Under the pieces are notes generated by a model. The model worked only from the letters and a program-made list of their open reading frames with translations. It was not told the origin of the DNA and did not search any database. Of a DNA stretch of 64,000 nucleotides, positions 24,534 through 37,132 are shown piece by piece. Location: NCBI RefSeq assembly GCF_028502605.1, contig NC_079236.1:3348001-3412000 (forward strand). The letters are read 5' to 3'. Each line of letters starts with the position of its first letter. Positions within the stretch are counted from its first letter, which is position 1. A program made the translations under genes and the position numbers. The stretch comes from Trichoderma breve (taxonomy: Eukaryota; Ascomycota; Sordariomycetes; Hypocreales; Hypocreaceae).

Positions 24534-25723
24534 TCAGTAGGGGCTGCCACGCTTCTCGCCCGCCGGCGCCCCATTTGCGGTCAGTCTTGACTTGGGAGGT
24601 GCTCGCCTCTTGCGGCTTCGCTCCTCTTGCTCAATGACAGGCACCGCGGCAGGGATAAACTCAACCCCTCGGTTGCGGCTGTTTGGGCGAGCGTGTAGTT
24701 TGCGGTGGTTGTTGAGGTTATCTTGACGATTGAACTGGTCCTTTCCGCAAAACTCACAGGAGAATCGGTTGGGACCCTCTCCATGGAATCTAGAGTATAC
24801 ATTAGTATTTGCCACTGTTCGCCATCTAGAGGGATGGGTGATGCTACTCACGTTTGCTTGTGACGCTTGAGATGCTCGTTCCTTCTGAATGCCTTTTGGC
24901 AGTTGGGATAATCACACTTGCACATGGCCTTGCGTACAACATCATATGAGTTGTCGTGAGCCTGCTTCTCGGGCACCTTTCTTGGAACACCCATCTGGCG
25001 CTCAAGCGCTGCTGTCTTCATGCGGGTACGAACCAGAGCGTGCACCGGTGTCCGCGATGGCACCCTGTTGGGAGACACTGGCTGTCCATGAAGATAATAT
25101 CTTCCCATGGGGGATTGGGAGTATCGATGAAGGTCCATAGCCTCATCATGTGGTGACTGCACCTTTTGCCTGAAGAAAGAGATTGGGCTGTCATTGTTGC
25201 ACGGCCACGAAGGTACACTGTCTGTCATCTCTGAGGGAGAGATGCTGTGTGTAGGTGTCATGATGTAGGGAGCGGGCTGTAGAGGTGCTTCAGTGTAGAC
25301 CACTGGCCCGGAAGGGGTGATGGAACCGATTGAGTGTGAGGCCATGTTGTTCATGTCGAGGATGTGGTCGTAGGGCATGATGTCGCTCATTTTTCTCAGA
25401 GGAGTCGAAGGGGGAAGAGTTCCGTCAGTGGAAGAGAAAGACATACGGTCATGCTCCGCTTTCACGGGACCAAACATGTACTTATGCATGATGGTAGGCG
25501 GTGTGAGGTCCCCTTGGCTGCTATATGACTGGTAGCCGTCAAACTCCAGTCTGAGATCGTTAGGCGTGGAACGACGAGAAATGGGTGTGAAGACCTCGTA
25601 CGGAGAAGATGAGTTTGAAGAAGCCGAAGAAAAGCTGGCCCCAGGACACGAGATGGTCAGATTGTTGTAATCTTCCATCTCGAATCGGGGGTGGTGGTAA
25701 GTGTCTGGCTCGGCGAGTTGCAT
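24534..25723 (-). CDS. brlA: C2H2 regulator of conidiation, BrlA-like
   Basis: Two minus-strand exons, 25723-24852 and 24789-24534, joined over a 62-bp intron, give 375 residues. The intron splits the zinc-finger region (KRHKQ-T/FHGEG). Finger 1 uses Cys270, Cys275, His288 and His293; finger 2 uses Cys302, Cys305, His319 and His323 (CGKDQFNRQDNLNNHRKLH region). A basic tail (RSRKRRAPPKSR) follows. The first 260 residues are Ser/Pro-rich and probably disordered. The finger pair and the motif FHGEGPNRF match my memory of hypocrealean proteins annotated as BrlA, the master switch for conidiophore development; the family call is firm, orthology with Aspergillus BrlA less so. The start ATG is supported because the frame upstream contains no ATG. 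The gene stands alone in about 15 kb of gene-free DNA. Confidence 0.85.
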
Positions 25724-26353
25724 TTTGGATGGTTGTGGTGGTGGTGAAGAGCGAGTGAGAGAGAAATAGGCACACAAAAAGAGAGCCGGGAGAAAGTAAG
25801 CCAAAGGGAGCAGAATCAAGAGATTCAACAAAAACAACAAGCTCAATGGTAATATGATGATGATAAATTAACAGAGTGCGTTTTGGATATTGAAGGAGTG
25901 TAAGTTTAGATAGAATCCCTTCAATATGGAGAGAGTACTCCAAGTAAAAGCACAACGACCACGACAGGCGAGAAGAGATCGAGAGTGCAAGAACTTGGGA
26001 AATGATTGGGAATTCTGATCGGGAATGTTGGATTATTTCTCGAGGGCGGACGACTGAAGATATAGTATCGTCCTGGAATGAGAGATGGGGATGCTCTTAG
26101 CGGGCCTGAGACAAGTCTACCTGCAGATCAATCCCCGGGAAAAGAGGCTTTTGGCAGTAAGTGACAGAAAGAGACCGAGACACCAAAAAGAAATTGTGGG
26201 TGCGGTATGGGTATTGGCAAAGGTCAAGGATAGCTCGATAGATCGAACTTATCGAGATCTAGGGGGGGCGTGGTTCAGGACCGAGTCAGGCGAGGGCGAA
26301 TCACGGACTTTTATCACCGGTTGTACTTTGTATCGTAGTTGCAATGTTTTGGC
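25724..26353 (-). promoter_or_regulatory. Probable long ATG-free leader of brlA
   Basis: Reading the minus strand upstream of the brlA start, the first ATG met is at 26356-26354; the intervening 630 bp have none. The plus strand of the same interval has about twelve ATGs. Such one-sided loss of start codons is typical of a 5' untranslated region under selection against upstream ORFs. In Aspergillus nidulans the brlA beta transcript instead has a short regulatory upstream ORF; none is seen here in this interval. Confidence 0.5.
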
Positions 26354-29300
26354 CATCCATCTCAACTCTTATCCGCTCATGGCCGGGGGGTGTGAAGTGT
26401 GAAGGGATACAGGGGTGAAGGGGTCCAATTTGCCCTGGTCTACTTAGTAGCATGCCCAGAAAGAGAAAACGACAGATAGAATTGCTAGTACTCCATAGAT
26501 GTGCGGTGGCCACTTATACTGCCATGCAGTAGACTCCCGCGTAGCGTAATCTCCCAGACTATCGTGGCCTTGTTTGTGGGGAGAGGGGCCTTACCGCTTG
26601 GCACGGGCGCCCTGTCCAAGCATTTGTGGTGTTGGGAGAGTCGTACAAGCTGGAGGCTGGATATTGGGCCAAGCTGCCAAAAGATGCAGCGGCAACGAGA
26701 AGAGAACAAAGATGAATGAAATGCACATGGGGTCCATACAATACATGCGCCAAGCTGGTGTAATGTAAGCACACGGAACCTGCGATTCAATAACACGCAT
26801 GAGATGAGATTAACAGCCCGCCTTTCATGCACTTGCATGCGGCCTGAAGAACAGGGAAATAAAGACACACGGCCAAAAGAGAGGCCAACCTACCTGTACT
26901 CGTACAAGTCACGGGCCAGCTAGCTGAAAGGTCAGGACGTCCGTCAGCCCAAAAAGAAACCCCAGTGTGCGCAAAAAGCAAAGGATACCCCCGAGCTGGT
27001 GTCCCGTCATTTTGTCAAGCGATGTCACTAACCCAGCCCGCAGCGAGCAGCTCTGTTGCTAGCAGTAATAGTGCATGCTCGTACTCGTAGTGGTAGTTGC
27101 ATGCACCCCTTCCGCAATGAGTAGCAGAGAGCCACTACCTAGCAGGGGCCCCCTTGTCGCTAAGAAGATCGGATGTGCCCGGTTGGTTGCTGGGGTCTCT
27201 GCACGATGATCTACCAATGGGTAGGCTGGCCGACATAGCGGACGGATCTCATCTCTCGCTATCATATCAAGGTTGCGCATGTGAGTATGGGTATGCTTGC
27301 CGTGTGCCGTGTGCAGTATACCGCTAGATGAATCAAACTTGGAAAATCATGGTCAAGGATACTAGCCAAAGCCGAATACAGCTTTGCGTCCGGCACAGTA
27401 GCCCATCGGTGGGTGAGTTCACACAGTCCTGTCGCTGTGTACTCGTACTAGGTAAAGCCCACATGGCGGGAGGAAGATTATCTCCGCTGTACTCCGTTTT
27501 GATGCTGTCCCATGCTTGTGTCAACTCCAGATGCTCCCACAAATCACTCCACTCTAATCGGCAATGGTCTGAGCCTCAAGTGGAACGGAGAGACATGTTG
27601 GAATGTGGGCACGATAAACCACCACAATTTCCTCTGCGCAAAGTCAAACACCGTTCGTACAAATGTGAGACAATTTGTACCAATGGTCAAGGCGAATATG
27701 CCCAATTTGGCTTGACAGCTTAATAGAGTTCAAGTCAAAGTCTTGTTCTGTAAAGGTATCGAAGATTCAGATAGCGTGTGTGAAGGGTAGTGTATAGGTA
27801 CAGTAGCTATCTCTCTGGGCCAGCCACGGAGAACTACCGGCATCCATGGATGGAAAACAGGATTTTGCGTGCTTCTCTTGGACATGTGCCCTTGCCACTG
27901 GCTTCGGCCGCATGGGAAGCCGTGGGCAACGGCAGCTGCTGTCATATTCTCTCCACAGAACATGGTCCGGGGGAGAAGGCTGCAGATTACAGACAAAGAA
28001 TCCCATGTCGACCTGAACGGCAGTTCAAACGGCCACGCCATCTCGAGACCAGACTTGTCTCTCATCGTAGTGGACGAACGGCTGGAAAGCGTGCAGCAGA
28101 ATCAGATCAGGGAAAAGAGCAAAGGATCGCAAATGGAGTAGAGTTTGGCGCTTGTTCACGCAGGTCTGACACATCCAGCCCTCTTCATCAGGGCAAGTCA
28201 CAGGCCAAAATCGAGGCCAGAGTCCACTCTCGTCCACTCTTGAGGCCGTCGCCAGTCAGGTACGAGGTGGCCCCAGCTTTTCGCCCGGCGCTCGCCTCCT
28301 CTGGTGCACCGTGATGGCTCGGTCCATCAGCATCCACCCAAGAGGGACCCAAGAGGGCCGGACGCTCACTAGAGATAGAGTTCACGGGTCCCTGCGATTA
28401 GCTCATGACGAACCCGTCCATCGTTCTTAGGGCCGAGGGAGCCGCGCCGTGACAAGTCAGGGGCAGTTATCCGCTAGGGCTTGGATGGCTGATAAGGCGT
28501 GGCTTGACATGGCAATTCTATTACTCGTATCTCGGCATGAGGCGTCAAGTGATTCGCGATTAATGCTGGGCATTTGCATTTGGTACGTGATGTCATGTCA
28601 CTGACAAGCAAATCGGTGAGCGGAGAAGCCGCAATGCGTTATGCCGTTATGCAGCTATCGGGGATACATTAATCGGTGTGTCAGCAACCCTCGATACAAC
28701 GCTACCGTTACATGCGGAGATGGCCTCACTGCAGTGTGTTCACATCCATCTGCCAGATCACAGTCGCCCTACATTTCACATTTCACCAGCAGCCAAGTGC
28801 CCCAGATGGGCCAAGACCTGTCGTCACAGGCTAATGCAAATGAGTTCTCTCGCAAATTCGCCGGCCAAAAACAGGATCGGCTACAGTACTGGCCCCGTCC
28901 AGACTTCAAGGGAGGCCGCTATTGTCTGGGACCGTTGCTCGCGGTGATTTGCTGCGCCGCTTATCCCTGGCTTATGGACTGAGTAACGTAATATCTCATG
29001 TTTGACATCTAATCTACTGGCCAAACCAATGTGTGTCGTTCAGTGAGTACATGTGCTAATACCCAAGGGAATAAGCAGGGCGGCCACACCATTCCCTTGG
29101 TGGACTACCAGCACACACACGCCGTTTATCCCCAGCTCTATCCCTTTATAAACAATGTCTAATAAGGTGCTTATTCGAGCTACTCTACGGAGATACGCAG
29201 CTGTACGAGCATGCAGGAACTGGCCTCATCGGAGCATGGAGTGCGGCGGACGAAGCCCAGTCATGCCACGCGCTCGCTTGCTTCGAGTGCCATGCGAGGA

Positions 29301-32300
29301 CCACGCCAAATGTCAACTCAGGTGCTCTGATCCTTTGACGTGTCATATTTCTGTCTGCGTGTTTGATCTCTGCTGCCTAATTCTGATACAGTTGAATCTC
29401 TACTTACCAGTGTAGGAAACCCCTACTCATGCTGGCTGCAACTCGCCACGCCGGCCATGATACTTATGCGAGCTGATGACAGTGAGCTTAATACCACATC
29501 CTACTCAGTGGGTACGTGCTCGTTTCCTCCTCTAGCAGCCAAAGGGGGGAATATGATCTTTCATCGCTTACAGGGACATGGATCTTTGCCGTAGCTCGAC
29601 GCTGAGCAAGGGCCACAATCTCTCCGGAGCACTTCGTCTGCTTGGTTCGATCTCGCCATACCGGTACTCATTCCCACCGCCGCGCCGTCCAAAAGCTGCT
29701 GGCTAGGCGTGAAATGTCCTGCAACAGAGCATCGGCCGCTCATATGCTCTAACTCCAGCTGGCTTAGCTCATGCAGTAGCAATGGCACTTCTCTCTACCA
29801 AACAACTTGGAGGCCGCGTGTCAATCAATGGCTCGTCCTGGGCGAGCGTAATACGCGGCCCAAAAGTGACTAAGGGAAGACACGACCAACTCTGAGCATT
29901 ATTATTCACGCGGGGTACGACATTGGTAAAGAACGGGCGCTTCATGAGTAATGCACGCATAATGAGTGGCAGCCCGCTATACACTTATTTCGCGTCCACT
30001 TAATCACCAAGTGGCTATTCGATCCTACATCCGGAGTCCATCTAGTCTAACTGAGAAAGTATGCCGCCACCCGCGAACCAGGTACAGTCGCTGCTGATCC
30101 AATTCGGACTCCGTGTACACCGGATAAGATCATGCCTAGTACCAAGCGGTAATAGTTGTTGTACCTACAGCACAGCACGATCCGAGAAGTCTCATGGAGA
30201 GATTGCTGTTCCAACATAGCACTTGGATGCCGTTTGTTCACCAGCAAGCTGCTGCCGCATGTCAGCCGCGCAACCTGCTCCAAGACACCAAGTAAAGCCC
30301 CACTAGGATGTCATGGACGGCCATATGAACGATATATTCGGAATACCCGCAATGACATTGGTTGAATGAGGCTTTACCACCTGTCGGCTGTAAGGAACAC
30401 TGCATGGGGTGCAACACTTCAGGTTACACCACGCAGCCTATACATCTACACCCAAATCCCAGAGACTTGGGATGCTGTTGGGTGATGGTTGATGGGTAGC
30501 ACAGCAGTGCCGATGACCAACCTGTCGGTTTTTTTTCTTTTTCTTTCTAAATCGACAGCTGTCGCGCATCCTGATGTTGGGGATGTCTTAGTTCATGCAC
30601 CATCGGTGTGACAGCCAAGACCAAGCTCACATTCGCCCAGGAGAAGGCTAATGCATCATATTGCCAATCTGGCAAAAAGAGTGAAATGAGCTGTAACATG
30701 CACCTCTGTAAATCCTGTCTTGTTATCTCAGTGACAGAAGCCTGGCTGGTGGGTAGCTCGCTCTGAGAGAAATCGACATGTCATATTCCTAGCTTCACGC
30801 GTGGATCACCACCAAGCCGATAGGCCGGAAGAAAGGCACAAGGGCAGCGAAGTTATTGGCTGTTACCACCTTGTTACATCACTTGCTGCGGCACTTATGC
30901 CAAACCCAACGGGCTTAACTCACAATCCAGGCACACAGCCCCGAGAGATACCTGGTCAAGCCCCGCTACATGTGCGATGTTCAGCTCTCTTTGCATATCG
31001 AACCCCGGAGGCCGTGGCGATTTACCCTGTACGGCGGTTCTCAGCCTCAACTCGCTTTTGCGAAAGTGCTTTCTTTTCTTTTTTCTTGCTGAACCTCGTA
31101 TTTTGGTCCCTTTTTACCTCATTGTTCTTTTTTTCTTTTTATATCCGGCCAAGCATATCTCGGCCCTTCTTCCCCTCCGCACCAAGCCCGAACCAGGCAA
31201 GCCGGCGATACTCCATACCAAAGGACACTCAGCCGGAGCCTCAAGTTGTTCCCGCTCTTCGCTTCGAACTCTCCAAGTGTTGACTACGACAAGCAAAAGG
31301 TCCTAGGAGCTATGGCGAACCGAACATGATCTATCACTTCGAGCTAGTGTTCGTCAACTGACTCGGATTGTAATGAATCACAAGAATCTATCAATCCGGG
31401 AAAACACACCACATCTGGACAGTGTTTGCTCCTGTCTGTCTCCTCCGCTGTTAGTGTGCCTGCACGACTAAACATGTATGTCTCTGCCTGTTGGCTGAAG
31501 ATGTATCAGTTGATGAGTGATGGCAGGTGAAACAGACAGGTCTAACAGAGCTGAGTCTGTGCTGATGAATGAGGTGCCCAGGAGAGCGACCCTTTCCATC
31601 TCGCCAGGTATACGTCAAGAAACGCACTCAATTAAGCTGCTGTCACTTGTCGCTTTACTACTATGTTGATAGCAAGGCACGCCACACCGGGCCAGAACCT
31701 CCAGGCCAATTCGGATGTTGGGGACCCGTCAATCGGGGTCCTTTGTTTCCCCCGCTCGAGCCTCTGACCCCTGTCCACCGGCCCGCTCCCATCTCCATCT
31801 TCCTTGGAGGGGATCTTGGAGAACGCGGACGTACTTCCGCAGGCACACACTGCTTGCGGGAATAATTCAGTTCTCTCGTCTTCTTGTTAGGTCATGACTA
31901 CTGCTTTCACACTGCGTTCACCCTCCCACATCCCGCCAACGCGGTACAAAATCAGAGTTTCCACTATACGGACCGTCCCTTGACGTGCGCTGCTCCGCTG
32001 TGCTTTCATGTTAACCTTAATGATAACAGCCCTGATGGATTTCCCAAAGATCAAGCTCTCCCATCGTCGATGGTGTGACCTCACGGGCTAATCCAATGTC
32101 TTGACATGACTGAGGCAGTCCTGGCCGCTTGTCTTGGAGCTAGTCATGCCCTTGGTTGGTTCCTACAAGAAATTCTCCGTTTCAGTGTAGAAACAAACCA
32201 CGCAGTCTCAGCCCGTCCAAGGAAACATCACCTGCAGGTATATACCCGGTCGCTTACTGGCAGCGTCGTATTCCTACCATTTGTCGGGTGAATACCGACG

Positions 32301-32640
32301 CGGCTCCGAGAGAAGCGGGTGGACTGTGCGTGAGCACATGTATCAAACTTAGGAAGATCAAGGAGCGCCACTTGCGGTGGATGCCCCATCCCGAACATAT
32401 TCGGCGACCTCGGGCAGGGCAAATTACCAAAGATGTGTCTAGAAGGGCTGGATGGGTGTGCCCGGGGCTGATAGCAGCATATCCGCGATCTTTCTATGAT
32501 CGTAGCCGCTCTGTTAGGGCTACGCCATGCTGCTCCGGTATTTACAACCCCATTGGAAAAGGCACTAGCAATGCGGCGTTGGTCCAAGGATCACTCGCTT
32601 TGGGAGTCGTGGTAGGCTGATATACGCCATGGGGGGGCGT

Positions 32641-32678
32641 TCCAAGCATCAGGTCCAAGCATCAGGTCCAAGCGTTAG
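32641..32678. repeat. 13-bp tandem repeat, three copies
   Basis: The unit TCCAAGCATCAGG occurs twice exactly (32641-32653, 32654-32666) and a third time in degenerate form (TCCAAGCGTTAG, 32667-32678). Confidence 0.85.
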
Positions 32679-33819
32679 CTAGGAACCAGGGTGATCAATC
32701 TCTGATCCAGGGGTGGGCAGTGGAGGACCAACGGAGCCGAGAACATGGTACTGGAATCACACGGCCATACGGGTGCCAAGTCCTCGGTATTCTGGTTGGA
32801 GACGTGAGCACTTATTCTGGATGAGCGGCGTTGGCAACAGACGGATCTCATGAGCGGGAGGTACGTCTGTGTGTTAACTCGAGTGACATATATGAGGGTG
32901 GCGCGACTGCTAATGCTCCCAAGAGTTGCTACTGAGTTAATCCCACGCCCTATTATTAACCCCAATTTACGACCTATTTTCTGGAGATGATATCTGACAG
33001 AGTTTGTAAAGTTCCCGGCATGCTAATCTGTTCAGCTCTACTAGCACACTCGGCCGATGATAGATCCATGCCTCGGGCACCTAATTGGCTACTTCAGGGA
33101 TGAGATCTAAGCACACGAGGCAGACACACTGCCAGGTACCGGGAGAGGGCAACAGCTTCGAAGAGTGAGCCTCTGCCCCCCCTTCCAACCCTCGAGATCT
33201 TGGTGTGCTCTTCTAATGGGGATAGCGCCGATAACCCAACACTTTTCTCCTCGGTTGACATGCAAAAGGCGTCTGTCGTGTGGGGGAAGCGAGGCAAATC
33301 ATCATCACACACACAGGCCGTGTTCCAGACAATGGGGGTTTCAGATCAGGTCGAACTGTTATTGACATGACACTCTGGGGGATTTCGGCAGTGACAATGG
33401 TTATCAAAATGAGCGTGTCTATGCCAAGAGCCCTCCCTTCGAGTCGGGACGTCATAGCAGCTCGGCTCTCTCGCGTTCGTCCTCAGAGCGCCCCCCTCAA
33501 GCTAGATGGAACACGGAACAAGCAATGGCGACGAAAAAAAGGTCACAAGGCGCTGTACATGATACTCATTGGCCGAAAATTGGGACGGGTTCTAATGGCA
33601 AATGAAAGCCGATCAAAGTGGCAGCGGTGGTGGCTTGACTTTTGGTTCCCTTGCAGCAGCAAGTTTGAGTGCCAACAAGGACGCGGTGTGGCGGTGGCCA
33701 AGGATGAAAATAGAGTCTAACTTGAGAAAAAAAAAGAAAAAAAGAAGAATAGGGCTAGCTTAGCGATCGTCACTCCTGGGTGGCCTGATGAGCTGGTCTG
33801 CCATTGGATTGCAGACATG

Positions 33820-33974
33820 ATCGCTTATGAAAAATAGTGAAGAGAGAACACGCTTGTGAAAAATAGTGAAAGAGAGAACACGCTTGTGAAGAGACAACAA
33901 GGCCTAACGTAGATAGAAAGAGGCCTAACGTAGATAGCCCTGCGATCGTTGTCAGTTTTTTGGACATAAGCGAT
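33820..33974. repeat. 155-bp inverted-repeat structure filled with direct repeats
   Basis: Ten-bp arms ATCGCTTATG (33820-33829) and CATAAGCGAT (33965-33974) are perfect inverted copies. Between them lie a 29-30 bp unit repeated twice (33822-33850, 33851-33880) plus a partial third copy (33881-33890), and a 17-bp unit AGGCCTAACGTAGATAG repeated at 33900-33916 and 33921-33937. The layout resembles a small non-autonomous element, but no target-site duplication can be fixed. Confidence 0.6.
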
Positions 33975-34465
33975 GGGTAATCTGACTGCAGGCAGGCTCT
34001 CTGCCTTGGAATTTTCAGCTGGACTGGGTGGACTTGGACTACTGTTGAGCAAATGTCTGAGAGTGGTGTGATTTTCTCTTGGATTGGATTGGCGGGATAT
34101 GCATGTCTCAGTGTGGTTGCGATAAGTCATTGCGCGGGGTTGTGAGGTTGCGGTTGTAGGGTAGGTAATGTAGGTCGGTGTGGGAAGTTGTGTCATGCTA
34201 CGAGAATGATGCCGAGTAAATGAATGTTGCTAAACTTGTGCTGTTATTGTCAATGAAATTGATACTAGTTTGGAGAGTAAAACATCGAGTTGGTTGGATT
34301 AGATGTAGGGTAGAGTATCATAACATTTGTGTTACTGGTAATATCCTCACCCACGGCACCCCTGCCCCTAGCGAAGCCTCAACCATGTGTAGAGTTAGAT
34401 GTGTAGATAGATGCTCCTCCACGAGAAAAGTAATTTCACTTTTTTCTATTCAACTTTTGGATACC

Positions 34466-36432
34466 TTATTCCATGTCTACATCCTCTCCTGTAGCAGCTA
34501 CTTCTTCATCCATATCGTGCAGGACCTCCTCCATTTCCGCCTCGGTCGCCTCCAGACCTTCGGAGCTCATGAGCTTGTTATCCTTGTCCTCGGCTATATA
34601 GCAGTAACATATTAGTACACATGGGAGTAATGATAACGTAGTCAGAGACGGAGAAGGAAAATGAGAGATGCTTACTGCGAGGCTCAACAATGAGGTTCTC
34701 CTGCACCTCACAGTCTGTGAGGACAGAACCCGCTCCAACGATACATCGTTTGCCCAGGATACATCTTGTAAGCTTGCATCCTTTTCCGATAACGACGCCT
34801 TCCATAAGAAGACACTGAGACAACTTGGCTCCTTCGTTAATCTGGCAGCCAGCGCCAATGACAGTCTCCTTGATGGATGTCTTCTCTTCAACTGTGACAT
34901 TTTCCGCAATCAAGCTGTCCTGCTTAGTGATGGTGGTGCGAGGCTTCACGCCTTCGGGATACGCGACTTTCTTTGGGTGAGCATATGGAGAGTGATTCTC
35001 GGCATCCTCTTCGATGGAGGGAAGTTTAGCTAGCTGAAGAGAAATGGCAAGCAGCAGCTGTGCTGTGTCGACACGGCGCACTATTGAACCAGGAACTTGG
35101 TCCTTTTGTGAATGAATGTAGGCCAAGATAGACGGGGGTTCGAATTTTGATGCCGCCGAGGCGGAGCCATTCTTGTCGCCTGTGTATTGACCATCCACGG
35201 CAATGTTGATAGATGAGATGGATTGCCTCGAATTTTCCTGGTTGCCAGGGGCGGATTCGGCCGGTGATGATCTGCCTTCCAGCTCAGACTCGTTTTCATC
35301 GCTTTCGTCGTCGCCAGCGCGGCAGACCTCACTGAAGGAGAGCTTCTCGGCCAACCCAGATTGCCATCCCGCCTTGGCCCACCACCCCACTACATCTTCG
35401 CCAATGCTCTCCAGACGCTCATTCTTCTTGATGAAGTCGAGGATCCACCGGGGGAAGATGTATATGTGTGCATCTCTGTGAGTTGTGTACATGCGAACTC
35501 GGGGGTTGGCCTTGACCAGTCCGTGACGGATGGGAATGGCCTTCCTCTCCTCTGTGAGATCGTTGAATGAATCTGTGGGCATGGAGTATACCAGTTTTGA
35601 CACATTGGGAAAGATAGATCCTTTGGGAGGAACGGTTGGGGAAGTCGGCAAAGGAGCTGTAGCAATGAAGTCTGTCTCCTCGCCCTTGACGGGTGCGCTG
35701 GCTTTTGTGTTGTACCACACACCGAGGCCGCCGCTGTATCGAGTCTGGTGGCCGTTTGACAAGTGTTTTGCGCCGAGGAGATCCGTAAGGCTGGCAGATT
35801 TCACCATCCAGGCCTGAAGCAGCTGCTCACCAGCAAGTTCGCAGACGAGATCGCATGGCAAAACGATAAAGTCGCCTGTTACTAGCTCTCTAACCTCAGG
35901 TAGCCGCAATATCTCAGCAGTGCCCGTGTTTTGGTCTAGATCAGCGGGAGCCAAGACATCTGGCCGTGGCAGTGGCAGAGCTGTGAGATAGGGGTTGGTG
36001 TTGAGAGCAGCTGTCAGTGCTTTTGAGGCTGATGGGGGGCAGATGAGAGTTATGCCTAAGAGGTGTCAGCCGCCATCGTTGGATGAGAAACATTTGGTGG
36101 TCCTTGTCAGAGGATAATAGTACGACCGCATATACGGAATACAGAGTATATGGGCATGGATGTCGATGTTGCACAAAAGATGAAGCTCATCTGCTGAGAT
36201 AAATCTCAAACAGGGAATATTAGAGCTGGAGAAATCAAGAAGTGCGCTTACTTGTGATACCGGTACGGAGACAAAAGTCGATAGGGTACCACACCATAGG
36301 GCGGTTGGCAATGGGTAGCAGAGCCTTTGGGTTCTCATCTGGGTTGGAGGTAAAGGTTGGGAATGATGAGCCAGGCCCACACAGAATGAGGGCTTGAAGC
36401 CCGGTTGAGGCCATCGATAAGGCGTGAGGCAT
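34466..36432 (-). CDS. GCD1: Translation initiation factor eIF2B, gamma subunit
   Basis: Three minus-strand exons, 36432-36252, 36055-34676 and 34593-34466, give 562 residues; introns are 196 and 82 bp. The N-terminal nucleotidyltransferase-like domain is plain (LILCGPGSSFPTF, then NPKALLPIANRPMVWYP), and the C-terminal part is a left-handed beta-helix with hexapeptide-like units (IGAGCQINEGAKL, VVIGKGCKL, CIVGAGSVL). With the epsilon subunit it forms the part of eIF2B that exchanges GDP for GTP on eIF2, a control point of translation and of the starvation response. A Ser/Glu-rich insert (about 255-300) and an acidic tail (EEVAATGEDVDME) are also visible. The start MPHALSMAST is chosen; Met7 (36414) is a possible alternative. 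The yeast name is GCD1. It shares a 700-bp divergent promoter with the PEX22-like gene. Confidence 0.93.
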
Positions 36433-37132
36433 CCTGGTTGGAGGGGTCTGTGATTGCGGACAGACACGCAGAATGAGGGCTGTGGCGGCTTGTTGAGTGG
36501 GATATTTGAGAGATTCAAGACGGCCACGGGTGCCTCACAAGTGCCTGTCAAGTGAGGTAAGAATGAGATGCAGATGTTGCCTTGTAGACGGAGAGTTGAC
36601 CGGGGTTGTGAATATCTTTAAAAATCTCCCCCACTTGCGAGTTTGAAGAGTCATAGCTATCAGACAAGGCTGAGAGAGAGTTTGCATGTGTGGCGCAGCT
36701 TCCCAGATGTGGCTGGTATCCTATCATCTCGCTCAAGAAGAAACTAGCCAATCAGAGAACGGCATTCACGTGCGCGCTCGCAGCCTCGGTGGCGCGGGAT
36801 TTAAATTGCTCCACCGCCGCAGCAACCTCGGGAGCGGCGCGTTGCTGGAGAGAGAACTCCACATTGTTGACATGAAGCAAGCTGAACCCCCAGCCACCGA
36901 CTTGTTGCGACACACCTTCGACTAAGCCGGGCTCAGCTCTTCCCCCACTCAGCTCAGCACTTACAAGATCCAAGCTTGTTTATTCAGGACGAGCATTATT
37001 TTGTATAACCGCGGCATTGTTTGCATCTTGTTTTGCATCTTTGCAGCCTCTCTCGACCGCCCTCGGATTGGGCATTTGTAGCCAGTTCCGTTTGTGACCG
37101 CACTTGCAAGCGATGCCACGCTCTTCCGTCTA
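36433..37132. promoter_or_regulatory. Divergent promoter, eIF2B gamma and PEX22-like
   Basis: A 700-bp region serves two genes transcribed away from each other. A CCAAT box at 36748-36752 lies 15 bp from a CACGTG core at 36767-36772, near the middle of the region, an arrangement suited to shared control. Factor identity (HAP complex, bHLH) is inferred. Confidence 0.45.

Larger units (their letters stand above)
26354..34465. other. 8-kb gene-free region upstream of brlA
   Basis: No gene is recognised on either strand. Base composition is close to that of the rest of the window, so this is not an AT-rich, RIP-mutated repeat block, and no transposon remnants are seen. Items worth noting are a 13-bp tandem repeat at 32641-32678, a repeat-filled inverted-repeat structure at 33820-33974, and a plus-strand pyrimidine-rich stretch at about 31060-31160 with no ATG from 30986 to 31325. 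The region may act as an extended brlA control region or encode noncoding transcripts. Frames such as 30801-31283 have no protein-like features. Confidence 0.5.

Noticed and set aside
30801..31283. Plus-strand frame of 160 codons in the brlA upstream desert
   Set aside because: Its hydrophobic Phe-rich part comes from a pyrimidine tract; no motif or start context supports it.
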